Shown here: positions 11,101 to 21,503 of the stretch, piece after piece
How positions within the stretch are numbered: the first letter of the stretch is position 1
How the letters are laid out: each line of letters begins with the position of its first letter
Assembly: GCA_025201805.1 (NCBI GenBank)
Contig: MU619346.1
Coordinates: 47,365 to 102,745, forward strand
Source: Parasitella parasitica
Lineage: Eukaryota; Mucoromycota; Mucoromycetes; Mucorales; Mucoraceae
Direction: 5' to 3'
Length of the DNA: 55,381 nucleotides
The notes under the pieces: generated by a model
Seen by the model: the letters and a program-made list of their open reading frames with translations, nothing else
The model's database searches: none
Told to the model about the DNA's origin: nothing
Made by a program: the position numbers and the translations under genes

Positions 11101-14100
11101 GAATCAAACATCTTGGCGTCAATGTCAATCTTTGAAAGTACCATCTTGGAAGCGCGAACGTCGTTTTGGACGCCATTGGTGGCAATATCGATCAACGAGG
11201 TGAAAATAGCTTGTTGAGCACCAGTATTGGCCTGAGCAAAGAATTCAGGGGTAATCTGCTCAAGTGCAAAGTGACGGGTAGAGACTTGCCAGCCGTCTTC
11301 ATCGGATCCTTGAAGAACGTCCTTGTTGGCAAGCAAACGAAGGAATAGCTGCAGCGTTTTATCGCCCTTGCTACCTAGATTAGCAGCATTGCAAGGCAAG
11401 TAGGCGCGAATCAGATAGGAGACCAAAGCAGTGGATTTCTTGGTACGCTTTTCGTTCAATGTTTTTTCCAAGAGAGGAGCCAACAGTTGGAGCTTGAGAG
11501 GACTATCGACGGAATCCAGCATGGCGAGCATGCTAATCTTGAGTTCGAGAGTAGGGGCATCGTTGGCGTGGTTGAGCAGGAAGGTGAGGGTGTGGGCTTT
11601 GCGAGTCTTGTGCTGCTTCTCCTTTGATTGCTCGCACAAATCAAGGTATTCCTTGAACAAACGAGTAATGTAGCTACGGTCCTTGCTGATTTCATCGTGT
11701 CGGTACCATAAAAAGTCAACGAAATGAGCAGCCTCGTTGGACTTTAAGGGTGTGACGGAAGCAGCCTCGTCGTAGAATGAGCTATCAGGGAGAACGGTCA
11801 AGCTGGTAGCCACTTTGACTTTTTTAACTGCCTCAGTGAGGATCGTAGTGTCGTACACCTTATGACCACTAGGCAACCCTTGGCTCAAATAAATGGAACG
11901 GATGTTTTGTAAGCAAACAAGGCCCTGGACACGAACCGACTGGTGCAGGTTGCCTAAAGTAGGAAACAGAGCAGGCACCAAATGCTGGAAATCCACCTTG
12001 GTGTTATTAGATTCAATGTAATGACCGAGATAAGCCGAGGTGATCTGTAATGCGCGAGCACGGACAACAAAAGTATTATCACTGTTGGACCAAATGCTGG
12101 TAATAAAACGAAGTAGGTCATTGTCGAGTTGAGCTTTAATAAGCTGAGGAATAACCTTTTCGAACGCAACAACAGAGGAGCCACTGACAAAAGTCTTGAA
12201 GAGCTTACTAACCAGTTGAATATAACCGGTGTTGCTAGTGTTGGTTCTGTACCAATCGATAGAACCATCTGGGCGATGGACAGAGTTGGTCAAGGTAACC
12301 AGAACGAATTGAGCCAGTTGGACATAGGTTGTGGTAGGAACATCTTCTACATTTCTTAGCTGTTTGATAATATCGTTTGAGGGCAGACCAGAGGAGCCCT
12401 CCAGAAAACCACCTTTCATCTCAGTCGAATAAAATACGTCTAACTTGTCGTCTACGGCTGCCAAAACAGCGTTTAATGTGTTTAGACCTAGGGCGTATTG
12501 CTCCTTTTCCTTGGTAGTGAGAGAGACAGCCAAAGAGATAACCAGCATGCCAAGAATACTTTCGCCTCTAGATTTGCTTTTGACCATTTCCATCCAGAAT
12601 AAAGCACACTCTGGCTTTTTGTTCTGCTTGATCTGATCGGCCTGCAGTTTGATAAACTTGGTAGGCACCTGGAACTTGTCTTCGGCCTTTGCAGCGGCTT
12701 GAAGATGGTCAACCATAGAGGCCAAAACAGGGCTTGATTTCAAGTGAACATGACCCATACGCTTCAGCAAATTCGTGAGGTTATTGCTAGAAGCAGAGAA
12801 GATGAAGACTGACAAGATTCGAGCGACTTGGAAATCTTGTCCGGGATGCTTCTTGATGAAATCAGATAGCAAAAACTTGAGGACAGAGACAGCGTCCTTG
12901 GAATTGAACGCACCACGTTCTTCCAAAAGACGCACCAGCAAGGTCAAAATTTTTTCAGCAGAAACGTAGTTCAGTAGCTGATTGGGGACCTCTTCTACGG
13001 CATACGTAAACAACGCATTAAACTTGTCTAGACAGGCAGCCAAAGAAGACTCAAAGATCTCTGGAGTTTGGGTCAAAGGGTTGGATTTATCACCGACGAT
13101 GGAAATTAGTTTTTTCATTGCCAAAAGTCGGTTGTTGACAGCAGGGCTGTTCAGGCAGAGATAGAGGGTAGTGTTGGCCTCTTCAACTACTTCGTGCAGA
13201 GTTCCCTTAAAGGCAGAAGAGGTGAACTCATAAAGCTCCTTGCTAACATCAGCGTTGTTTTGGGAGACTGCCAATTGCGCCTCCAAAACAACATCCAACT
13301 CTTCCACATAACGTTGAGAAATCATTGCCAAAAGAGATTGGTATTGCGAAACAAATTCCTTCTTCTTATCGCTATCCTTGCCTTTGGCGAGAACGACATA
13401 GCCATCCACGATAAGCTGACAAAGACGGGATACATTCTCGCTTGACAGGTAGCCTTGCAATACTAAATTCTCCAGCAAATTTATGCAGCTCACTTGACGG
13501 CTAATGTCCTTCAAGAAGCAAGCGAAAAATCTGTCAGTAGCGTATTTGTCAGTGATCTGCAGAATGCATTGCTCAAAGTGAGAGTTGTTGATCATGTTTG
13601 AAAGTGCATTTTTGGAAACAGATTCGAAGCTTTCTTGTGTCTGGCAGAGATGGACAACGGTCAACAAGCAGTAAGTATAGCAGGACTTTTTGTAGTGTCT
13701 CAACATAGCATCGACAAGCGCCTCTACACCCTCTTTGCTGAAAGTTGCTTTGGAGGATAGCTGAGAAACGATCATGTAGCTGGCCAACTGTAATTCAGGC
13801 AATTTCTTGGCCTTAAAGCCGTCGATTAGATGAGGCACAAGAGCAATGGTCATATCAGCTGTAACAGAAGGTGCAAACTTGACAAAATCTGTCATCAGAG
13901 CGGCATAGAAAGAGTAGAGAGTCTGAAAAGGAACAAGAGACTGAGTCACCATTTTGCAGATGAAATCAAACACATATCTATTCTTCATCATCCTCTTGAC
14001 CAAAAGAGATCTTTCAAGAGGGAGCAAACTCTTTTTGACGGGCTTTAAGAATTCCCAAGGCGATTTTTCGCTAGATTTCAGAATATCAATACAATCGGGT

Positions 14101-14652
14101 TATACAAAAAGGGTGGGTCAATGTGTTCTTACCCAATGCTCAGGATGGAGACCATCTTTACAAATGATTTTGTCTCGTGATACGGCAAAATGCATTTGAG
14201 AATAGCTTCTACATTAAAGTCTTGGATACGGAAACGACGAATGAGATATTCCAATACTTTGCCTGAGGGTTTCAGTAGGAAATAAGGGGAAAGCTGTGAG
14301 AGAAAAGCGTTGATGCTAGCATCCAATTTGTCATTTTCATCTTTGGTCTAGAGAAAATGCAGTGAGTATTGCTATCATTTCAAAGAAGGGGTCGAGTGTG
14401 TACCTGAAGAACTCTATCGATGGATTTCATGCCCTCCGAGAATAGAGTCTTTTCAAATGCTGAGAACTTTTCGTCGAGAATCACAAGCTCCATGATGCCG
14501 TTGTAAGCAATGGAATAGATAGTTTCTAGATCTTGATCTGCTGCCTCACGAGCACTAAACAAGAAGGATGCCTTTGATTTTCTGGATAGTTCGCTCACAT
14601 TACGCAAGTCGAGTGTACCGATCTTTTTCAACTGCTGCTTCAACGAAGACAT
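8172..14652 (-). CDS. UTP10: U3 snoRNP / 90S pre-ribosome protein UTP10 (HEATR1)
   Basis: Three exons in coding order: 14652-14404, 14347-14133 and 14070-8172, all GT-AG with consistent phase, giving about 2,120 residues. The last exon alone is nearly 5.9 kb without an intron. The start 'MSSLKQQLKKIGTLDL' and the internal segment 'RIQDFNVEAILKCILPYHETKSFVKMVSIL' are typical of Utp10/HEATR1. The rest is a HEAT-repeat solenoid of leucine-rich helices ending in 'LAELMEDDDIRVEKLVQQVNAQIETHLGESLDKFF', the BP28CT-type C-terminus. The length is close to human HEATR1 (2,144) and longer than yeast Utp10 (1,769). The protein belongs to the t-UTP subcomplex of the nucleolar SSU processome, acting in 18S rRNA maturation and linked to Pol I transcription. 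It is transcribed divergently from RPS13, starts separated by 259 bp. Confidence 0.96.
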
Positions 14653-14801
14653 CTTTGCTAATTGAATGTCAAAATATGGTAAATCAAACAATTGACATTT
14701 CAAATAGCATAACTGCAATTAAAATCATAAAAAAAAAAAAAAAAAAAATACAGAAGGAAAGGCAGTCTGGAAAGCCACCTAAAAATCAATTTAGCAGTAG
14801 T

Positions 14802-14815
14802 TGAAAAAAATTTTT
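14802..14815. promoter_or_regulatory. RRPE-like box in bidirectional UTP10/RPS13 promoter
   Basis: The sequence TGAAAAAAATTTTT sits 97 bp upstream of the RPS13 ATG and 150 bp upstream of the UTP10 ATG. It resembles the ascomycete rRNA-processing element (consensus TGAAAAATTTT), bound by Stb3-type factors in yeast and enriched before ribosome-biogenesis genes. No PAC box (GCGATGAG) is seen nearby. The region is AT-rich, so chance cannot be excluded. Confidence 0.4.
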
Positions 14816-14911
14816 ACCTGTCAAATAAATTGCTATTGCAAACGGCGCAAATGGGTTGAATCCTTCTCTTTCTCCCAATCTTTTTTTCGAGATCTTTAAC
14901 AACTAGTCAAA

Positions 14912-15565
14912 ATGGGTCGTATGTATACTTCTGGTAAGGGTATCTCTGGTAGTGCCCTCCCCTACCGTCGCTCTCCTGCTTCTTGGGTCAAGACTACCCC
15001 CGAAGAAGTCGTTGAGCAAATCTGCAAGAATGCCAAGAAGGGTCTCTCTCCCGCTCAAATTGGTGTTCTTCTCCGTGACTCCAACGGTATCCCTCAAGTC
15101 AAGTCCATCACTGGTAGCAAGATTCTCCGTATTCTTAAGGCTAACGGTCTTGCACCTGAGGTCCCTGAGGATTTGTACCATCTTATCAAGAAGGCTGTCA
15201 CCATCCGTAAGCATTTGGAACGTAACAGAAAGGACAAGGACTCCAAGTACCGTTTGATTCTTGTCGAGTCTCGTATCCACCGTCTTGCTCGCTACTACAA
15301 GACCGCTGGTCAACTCCCTCCTACCTGGAAATAGTATCCTTTTTTGTTTATATTGTATTACTAACCTTGGGTGTGTGGGTGTGGGTGTGCGTTGGGAATT
15401 GGGAATTGGGAAATCATACTTTACTGCCTATATTGGACATTATGTCTAGAGTCAACGACCCATTTACTTTCGAGTGAATGGGCGAGCTCGATAACTGTCT
15501 GCCTTAACCCTCCTTTGTTTTTTTCTAATAGTGAGTCTACCACTGCTTCTACTATGGTTGCCTAA
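14912..15565 (+). CDS. RPS13: 40S ribosomal protein S13 (uS15)
   Basis: Two exons (14912-15333 and 15532-15565) encode 151 residues, exactly the usual length. The start [20 protein letters not shown] is nearly invariant in the family, and the core '[19 protein letters not shown]' and '[11 protein letters not shown]' are canonical uS15. The first exon ends inside the Tyr codon after 'PPTWK'; a 198-nt intron then precedes the last 11 codons ([10 protein letters not shown]), which match the conserved tail YESATASTLVA. An annotation that ignores this intron would stop at 15334 and lose the tail. Codon use is strongly biased towards CGT, GGT, AAG and CTC/CTT codons, as expected for a highly expressed gene. 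S13 is a core small-subunit protein binding 18S rRNA. The ATG sits in a good context (GTCAAAATGG). Confidence 0.98.
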
Positions 15566-17107
15566 ATGCATCGCTTCTGTGTGTCTCTTGAGCTTCTCGA
15601 TGACTTTCAAGAATTCAGCTGTATCTTTTTCTTAAAAATATTCAACCAAATTCAAGAAAGTTTTCATTAAAAATCGCTTTTCTTTTGCCTTGCGCATAAG
15701 AACAAGTTAATTTTTGACTCTGCTACTGTTTTTCTTTCTGAAGTTTTGTTCGCATGGGATACGTATACATTGTAGTTATTTTCTGGTAAGATGGTCTGCT
15801 CACTGCTGTGGTATTGATGAAATCTTCTCTTTTTGAAACGCTTTGCTCTGATTATTCATCCTGATGATGACAATTATTATTTTTATTATTACTTGACACT
15901 TCCATGAAAGTTGTATTCACACTGGCTGAGGGATGTGTAAATCAAATGCAAAGTTTCTCTAAAGAAAGATGGCGTCGATTATCTTGTGCTAATCATTTTG
16001 CATTCAGCTGCAAGTATAGTGGTATCCGTTTTCTTTTCTGTTTTAATAAAGCTTTGTTTTACTATATAATTCAATGATATTTATTATTTTGCCGTTAACT
16101 TTTTCCGTTGAATCTTTTACATGAAGTTCAATCTTCTCCTTGAAGTACCTACTCCTATCAACTCCATGGCCTTTGATCCTTACAAAAAGCGTTATTCTTT
16201 TTCTGAATGGAACAAGTTTGTGCATCCTAGTCTTGGCTTGAAAGAAAACCTATCAGGAGGAGTTAACGACGTTGAAGGAGACAAGTCTATACCCGAAGCT
16301 TTGTTTTTGCCAGTCCATGTATTGATACCATGTTGGAAAAAAATTACTTTTTATAATAAAGTACCGTGGAGAGCACTTGAACCTTATTGATCAATTTTTG
16401 TAAAGCTACTCACCTAGTGTCCATTGGTCGCTATAGAATTTTGACATTTATCAATTGCTTTTAAGAGCATTAGTGGAGGTTAATAATTTTAAGGGAATCT
16501 GTCTTTTTCTAATCGAATTTCAAGTACTTGGGACACATCAAATGCTTTCCCTGTAATAACTATGAGATACATTTCCACAAAAAGAAAGATGGTTTTCCAT
16601 GAGGATATGCAAGGCAAAAAGTTTTTTGCTACATGGAGAGTAATAATCAAAGACTTTTTTTTTTTTTTTTTCACTCCAAATTTCGATAGGGAAATTGTCC
16701 AGGAAACGATATTTTGCAAAAGTAACATCTAAAAATGGTAAACCTTCAGCCACTAATTGACTCGAGGTAGAATATTCTACAATCTCACTTGTGTGCAATG
16801 TCATTAGCTATAGGCCCTGTTGTTATAGACTGGGTGTTGGATTTTTATCCTCACCGCTTGGCCAGAAACAATATCATATCCCACATCTTCACGATGTAAA
16901 ATCTGGATTCTTCACATTAAAAAAAAAGAAAGAAACACTCATGTTGTTTTTTTCAGGGAGTTGTTAAAGGATTTTCAGATTATTGGTAAAATTTGAGAAA
17001 AACCAAAAAAAAAAAAACCAAAAAAAAAAGTGTAATAGTAAAGATATATCGAGGAATTTACATTGCATCAAATTTCTTGGTAACGGCGACGAGTAAGTAA
17101 TTTTGGG
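15566..17107. other. Intergenic region with A/T homopolymers, no convincing gene
   Basis: This 1.5-kb spacer lies between RPS13 and the A20/AN1 gene, whose 3' ends face each other. It holds the RPS13 3' region, a 20-T run near 16653, and A-tracts with interspersed CC near 16996-17028. An 89-codon plus-strand ORF with an ATG (16121-16390) begins MKFNLLLEVPTPINSMAFDP. It has no domain I recognise and no visible intron structure. I would not call it a gene without transcript evidence. Confidence 0.35.
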
Positions 17108-17886
17108 TTATTCTTTGCAAGGATTTCTAATTGGGAATGTATTAGAGGAACGGCTATTTTTGCTTTTGTGCATCCCACACAAACCTCTGTCCATCTTTGC
17201 ATAATCGATATCACAATCATGTCTATCAGGGTAACGATGACTGTCGCAAAATACGTAACCGCATCTACATTTATTGGCAGCTTGTTTAGCGAGAGGAACC
17301 TATGGGTTTATCATTTAATTTCATGTTACACTCTGTTATATAAATATACAGGTGTGTATTGCTCTTCTCCCTTTTTACACTTTACCTTTAATCTGCATTT
17401 AAAACATCTGCCTTTGTTTATCTGAACAGGTTTATCTGATGGATTTGTTGGTGTCGTTGCAGATGATGTTGCAGCAGTAGAGTCTGTTGCAGAGCTGGTA
17501 GACGCCGCTGGAGAAGCAATTGACGATGCAGGAGCGCTACTCAATCTCGGCCCATTAGGCGAGGGACTACGGCTATGCTTTCTTGGTTTTTCAGCCAGCG
17601 GAATGGTAGTAGTAGTAAAGGTTTCGATAAACGTAGGAGTAGAGGGCGATGATTTTGGTGGTAATGATATTTTTTTCCTGCTTGTTTGACTTTTACCAAC
17701 ATTTAGAGTGTTGTTATTGCTGGTGGTGGTGGTGGTGGTGGTGGTAGCAGCGCTGCTATCTGCTTTATTGTGCGCTTTGAAACACTGGGAGCACATGTTG
17801 TTAAAAGCTTCATTGCCGTAAAACCCACATCCTGCAGTACAGAGTGTATGCCCTTTGTTAGTGCTGCTGCTATTGGTATTTTCCAT
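17108..17886 (-). CDS. A20/AN1 zinc-finger stress-associated-type protein
   Basis: Two exons in coding order, 17886-17386 and 17299-17108, encode about 230 residues. Residues about 15-40 form an A20 finger (LCTAGCGFYGNEAFNNMCSQCF). A long Ser/Thr/Pro linker follows, with a (Thr)8 run from a GGTGGT repeat and an SPSP segment. The C-terminus is an AN1 finger: 'GRCFKCRLKV' joined across the intron to 'CRCGYVFCDSHRYPDRHDC', with all expected Cys/His ligands. The intron splits the AN1 domain after its first Cys pair, so the unspliced ORF would appear truncated at 17326. A20/AN1 proteins (plant SAPs, animal ZFAND5/6) bind ubiquitin through A20 and act in stress responses and proteasome regulation; the role here is inferred from that. 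A (GA)13 microsatellite lies in the presumptive 5' UTR at 17926-17952. Confidence 0.9.
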
Positions 17887-17925
17887 TATTTATGTGTATC
17901 TGCGCTTAATGTTTGTCAAATAAAG

Positions 17926-17952
<27 letters not shown>
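17926..17952. repeat. (GA)n microsatellite
   Basis: About 13 GA dinucleotides lie 40 bp upstream of the A20/AN1 start codon on the opposite strand. In the mRNA sense they are a CT-rich tract, probably in the 5' UTR or core promoter. Confidence 0.9.
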
Positions 17953-17954
<2 letters not shown>

Positions 17955-17959
<5 letters not shown>

Positions 17960-18554
17960 CAAGTTGCACTGGTATTTTCTCACCAGATGATTTGAAGAAA
18001 AAAAAAAAAAGTCTCAGCCAATTCGGATATACCACTTGAACAGGGTTTTGCAATATTGTATGATACACAGTTGTGCATCTATCCAATCAAGAGGTTGTTT
18101 GAACATCGCTTGCGTAGCGATATTATTAGATCCTTTTATTGAGACGACATAATGTACATGACGATATTGATTGTTGTAAGCTCGACATCATTTGAGTAGA
18201 TGCGATGCCCTCCTGTTGGCTCATCGTGCATGTTTTTTGTTTGCTTACCAAGTACGCAACAGATCTGATAAGGCATCGCTTTGACTGTAATCAATCCATC
18301 CCAAAGAGGCGGCCTTTCACCAGCTTCAACTCATTGTTACTCTAAAAGAGGCTATCGATCACTGCTGATAACTTTTACTACATGCTGATACTTTTTATAT
18401 ATCATATGTATACCTATCATTTAAACTGACAAATGAAGATGATTTCGTTTGCCAGCATTAGCCATGATGGTGTGCCTAGTACGATTTGTCAAGTATTTCA
18501 TGGGACTACAAAAAAATGTTGTAATGCGAAAAATTTCTTGGTAGTTACTGTATC
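17955..18554. other. Divergent promoter region between A20/AN1 and SMN genes
   Basis: This 600-bp spacer separates two head-to-head genes (A20/AN1 on minus, SMN-like on plus). I see one A11 tract near 18000 and no open frame with domain content. It presumably holds the promoters of both genes. Confidence 0.45.
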
Positions 18555-19332
18555 ATGTCTGTTCAAAAAGAGGTAAATAACAGAGACAACGTCAACAAAC
18601 AAAGCAAATAACCTCATGGATTTGCACTAGTCAGATTTGGAGTGGGATGCGGACGTGATAGAGTTTTGGAATGCAACGCTTCAAAGCTACAAGGTATTCT
18701 AAGCATTTTGAAATCAACTCCTGCTAACAAAAGCCTTTCAAGACTTGCCACGCTAACGAGACAGCAAATCACGATGACCCAGACATGATATCACTAGATC
18801 TAGTCAATAAGCTGCCTAAAAAGCAAGTAGTAAATCGAGTGATTTCCCCAAGAGTTGTATACTCATGCGACTTTTGTCTAGAACGAAATCTGCGTTGGAG
18901 ACAGACATTGGCGAAAATACTGCATCGTCCGTAAAAATGATGATACCCGAAACACAGGCCAAAGAAACACTCACAATACCAAATAAGCGGAAAATAACCG
19001 TAGAGGAACAAGAAGAAGAGGATGAAGAGAGGGAGGATAATTACGAGGCACAAGATAAAGTAGTCGAGGAGAATGATGAATCGCAGCAGTATCCGCAACA
19101 AAGTAGTGGCAAAAAACCAAAATATCAGTATGAATACAACCAAGAAGAAGGATCGTACAATGGTCATCAGAGCCAATACGCACAAAGCTTTTCTACTTCT
19201 GCACTACCACCACCACCACCACCACCACTCCCACCCGTGCCATCTCAGGATAATGAGGCGCTCTCAAACCTGATCATGGCGTGGTACTATGCTGGTTATT
19301 ACACTGGTCTATATCAAGCTAAACAAAGATAA
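18555..19332 (+). CDS. smn1: Survival motor neuron (SMN) homologue
   Basis: The first exons are 18555-18572 (MSVQKE) and 18631-18693, which reads 'SDLEWDADVIEFWNATLQSYK', the Gemin2-binding helix of SMN (compare WDDxxLIxAYDxAxxxxK). A third exon starts at 18743 (TCHANETANHDDPD). The last part runs to 19332 and contains an acidic E/D-rich stretch, a polyproline run of seven, then 'EALSNLIMAWYYAGYYTGLYQ', a textbook YG box for SMN oligomerisation. The joint between the third and last exon is unresolved: donors around 18821-18827 are phase 0, and the best matching acceptor is the CAG before 18958. No Tudor domain is seen, as in fission yeast Smn1. SMN chaperones Sm-ring assembly on spliceosomal snRNAs. 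The gene is convergent with VAC1; the stop codons are 35 bp apart. Confidence 0.8.
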
Positions 19333-19367
19333 GCATGAAATTACTAGTAAAAAAGATTATATTATTT

Positions 19368-21459
19368 TTATTGTTCACCCAACATTTTACGCAAACGCAA
19401 TATTTCAGCATGCAATTCATCCAAACTACACTTTAGTGTCTTTACATCGTCGTATTTTCTATCGGCATTTGCTTCTTTGATGAATCCTTCCACTAGGCCG
19501 TACTGTTCCATATAGGTTGAGAGCTGTGTTTGCAATTCTATTTTGTCGGGAGTGCCATTTTTCCCTGCTCCCGATTTCTTGCTAGCATTTTTCTCAGATT
19601 TTAAGATTCTTGGTAACATTTGTAGGGGCAACATGTTTTGTTGTAAATAAATATTGGCGGCATTGCATATGTTGGCTTGAAGCCTCTTCATGCAAGCAGA
19701 TCGAACAGGCAACGTCTTGATGCTCTTGGCCAGGGTGTCGTACAGTGTAAAATTATCCAGGAGCGACTTGCGGATGGTGGCTGCCTTTATGAAACTTTCA
19801 TGCGTATGGGCCTTTATATTTTCCTTTCTATATAAAAGACGTTTTTAGCTTTATGTTTGCAAAACTAGACGCAAACTTACTCTAACATGAGAATGGTTTC
19901 ATGGAATTTAGGCAGTTGCTTTTCAATGTTCCTTCTTGTGATTGCCAGTTGGTTGTATAGCTGAATGATGGGCAACGGTTTAGATGCCTCCTCATGTCGT
20001 AGCTTTCTTCTAAATACAGATCTTTGACAATCGCGACATGCCCGGGTATCACCAACTGGTTCGTCATCAAAGGTATCTATACAACATCCACTGTTAGTCC
20101 ACATCTATAAACGCAGTGTCAGAATATCGTACCTGAAGACATGTCTGTAAATAAAGGTATCATTTTAGAGCATCGCGCATTTCCACAGACAACTTTTCCA
20201 CATAATCGACAATGGTGTTTACGATTAATCAGCGTAAAGGGGTTTTCGCAGTAAGGGCATGTCTTCACTGTTCGATCGTCCTCCCATTTGGTAACCGACT
20301 GCTCCCCGTCTATTCAAGCCCATAAATTTAACAAGCTGGATTCCTGATTTGCGGGAGCGACTTACCTCTGTACTTTAACTTCATGCTAAGGATACTGTTG
20401 CTGTTGGATACAAACGATGATTTAGGCGATAGCATGCTCCCCAAGCTATCTCTGGACGACGTTGAATCCGATCTGTCCAAAGTGAAGCTGCTCAAAGAAG
20501 CGCTTGATGGCGATAGCAGCCCAGAATTAAGCCGATGTGGGTCACCACCACCTGTGGTTGGTTTTTTTGAGTCTGTATGTTGATGTATTTTCGCTAGTTT
20601 CTCTAGCCTCTTTTCAAGGCGATTGCTCTCCAAATACACTCTATCGATTGTTTTTTCTCGCTGCTTCAGAAAGAAGGCTGTTTTCTTGCAAATTGCGCCC
20701 TCATGATCCAAATAGCCCTTTCGTCCAATGTAGCAATTTGAACACACTTTACACCAAACACCATGCTCGGGGTCATGGTGCGCTTGTCGATTCAGTCTGA
20801 TTTCATACTGTGTATGTAAGTCACAATACAGCTTTCCACAGCTGCATGAAAAGAGTATAAGCATCAGCAAATGCTACCTCAAATGTACTAGAATGAGCCC
20901 ACAACGATCACTCACCTGCGACAGTGTTGTCTGCCAGCACCTGATTTACCAACAACCTTGTTACATCCAGATATACTACACTTGTCGTTCCCTGTTTCAC
21001 GTTGCCAGTGGTCTCGTGTGACAAACTCGTCTTGTCTATCGGTGTCTGATACAAAAAACGTAGGGTTAGTGTTGCTAAGACTTAGGTTTTGGAAGCTGTT
21101 CATCAAAGAAGGCTCCATCCATTGCTTAAGATTTGATGAGGAGGATTTTGGCGGTGATAGGCCCGTCTTCATTGGCGTTGCTAATGATGTTTGGACCTTT
21201 TTCTGTGCGTTGCGAAACCATGACAAAATGGCACTTTTTGAATCTTCTTCGCTATGCTCATTGTCCAGATGCTGTATTAAATTGGATATATCAGAATATA
21301 TATATATATATATATATATTGCAGTGAATCAAGTCGTTGCTTACCCTATTCAGGTTTTGTAAAGTATTGCAGTTTATCTGGCAAATGGGACAAAGAATCC
21401 CTTCTGCAGGCACATAATCTTGATAGTTATAACCACCTATTTGTTGGCTAGTAGTCATC

Positions 21460-21461
<2 letters not shown>
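19368..21461 (-). CDS. VAC1: Vac1/Rabenosyn-5-like FYVE endosomal tether
   Basis: Six exons in coding order: 21461-21345, 21271-20916, 20841-20366, 20309-20133, 20076-19881 and 19827-19368. All phases agree, giving about 593 residues. The order of domains is an N-terminal C2H2 finger (LCPICQ...LNRHLDNEH), a first degenerate FYVE-like zinc module (CSISGCNKVV...HCRSCGKLYC), a coiled segment, then a full FYVE finger (CPYCENPF...RKHHCRLCGKVVC...ACRDCQ), and a C-terminal helical Rab-binding-type region. This matches yeast Vac1/Pep7 and animal Rabenosyn-5: PI3P- and Rab5/Vps21-dependent tethering of Golgi-to-endosome vesicles with Vps45. The fifth acceptor is at 20077-20078, after a clear ACTAAC branch site. 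The ATG is immediately preceded, in the mRNA sense, by a (CA)n(TA)n microsatellite. Confidence 0.92.
21297..21319. repeat. (TA)n microsatellite in VAC1 intron 1
   Basis: About eleven TA units lie inside the first intron of VAC1, near the acceptor. Length polymorphism is likely. Confidence 0.85.

Positions 21462-21502
<41 letters not shown>
21460..21502. repeat. (TA)n(GT)n compound microsatellite at VAC1 start
   Basis: About nine TA followed by about twelve GT units abut the VAC1 start codon (21461) on the complementary strand, so they form the immediate 5' leader of VAC1. Confidence 0.9.

Positions 21503-21503
<1 letters not shown>

Noticed and set aside
8833-13445. Many plus-strand ORFs of 60-135 codons opposite UTP10
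   Set aside because: Shadows of the long HEAT-repeat coding frame; no domains and no splice logic.
14903-15313. 136-codon minus ORF opposite RPS13
   Set aside because: Antisense of the invariant ribosomal protein S13 and favoured only by its codon bias.
16121-16390. 89-codon ORF in the RPS13 downstream spacer
   Set aside because: Has an ATG but no recognisable domain, no intron structure and AT-rich flanks; left as intergenic.
19333-19367. SMN-VAC1 tail-to-tail overlap as a regulatory sense-antisense pair
   Set aside because: The coding regions do not overlap (35-bp gap); compact convergent ends are ordinary in fungi.
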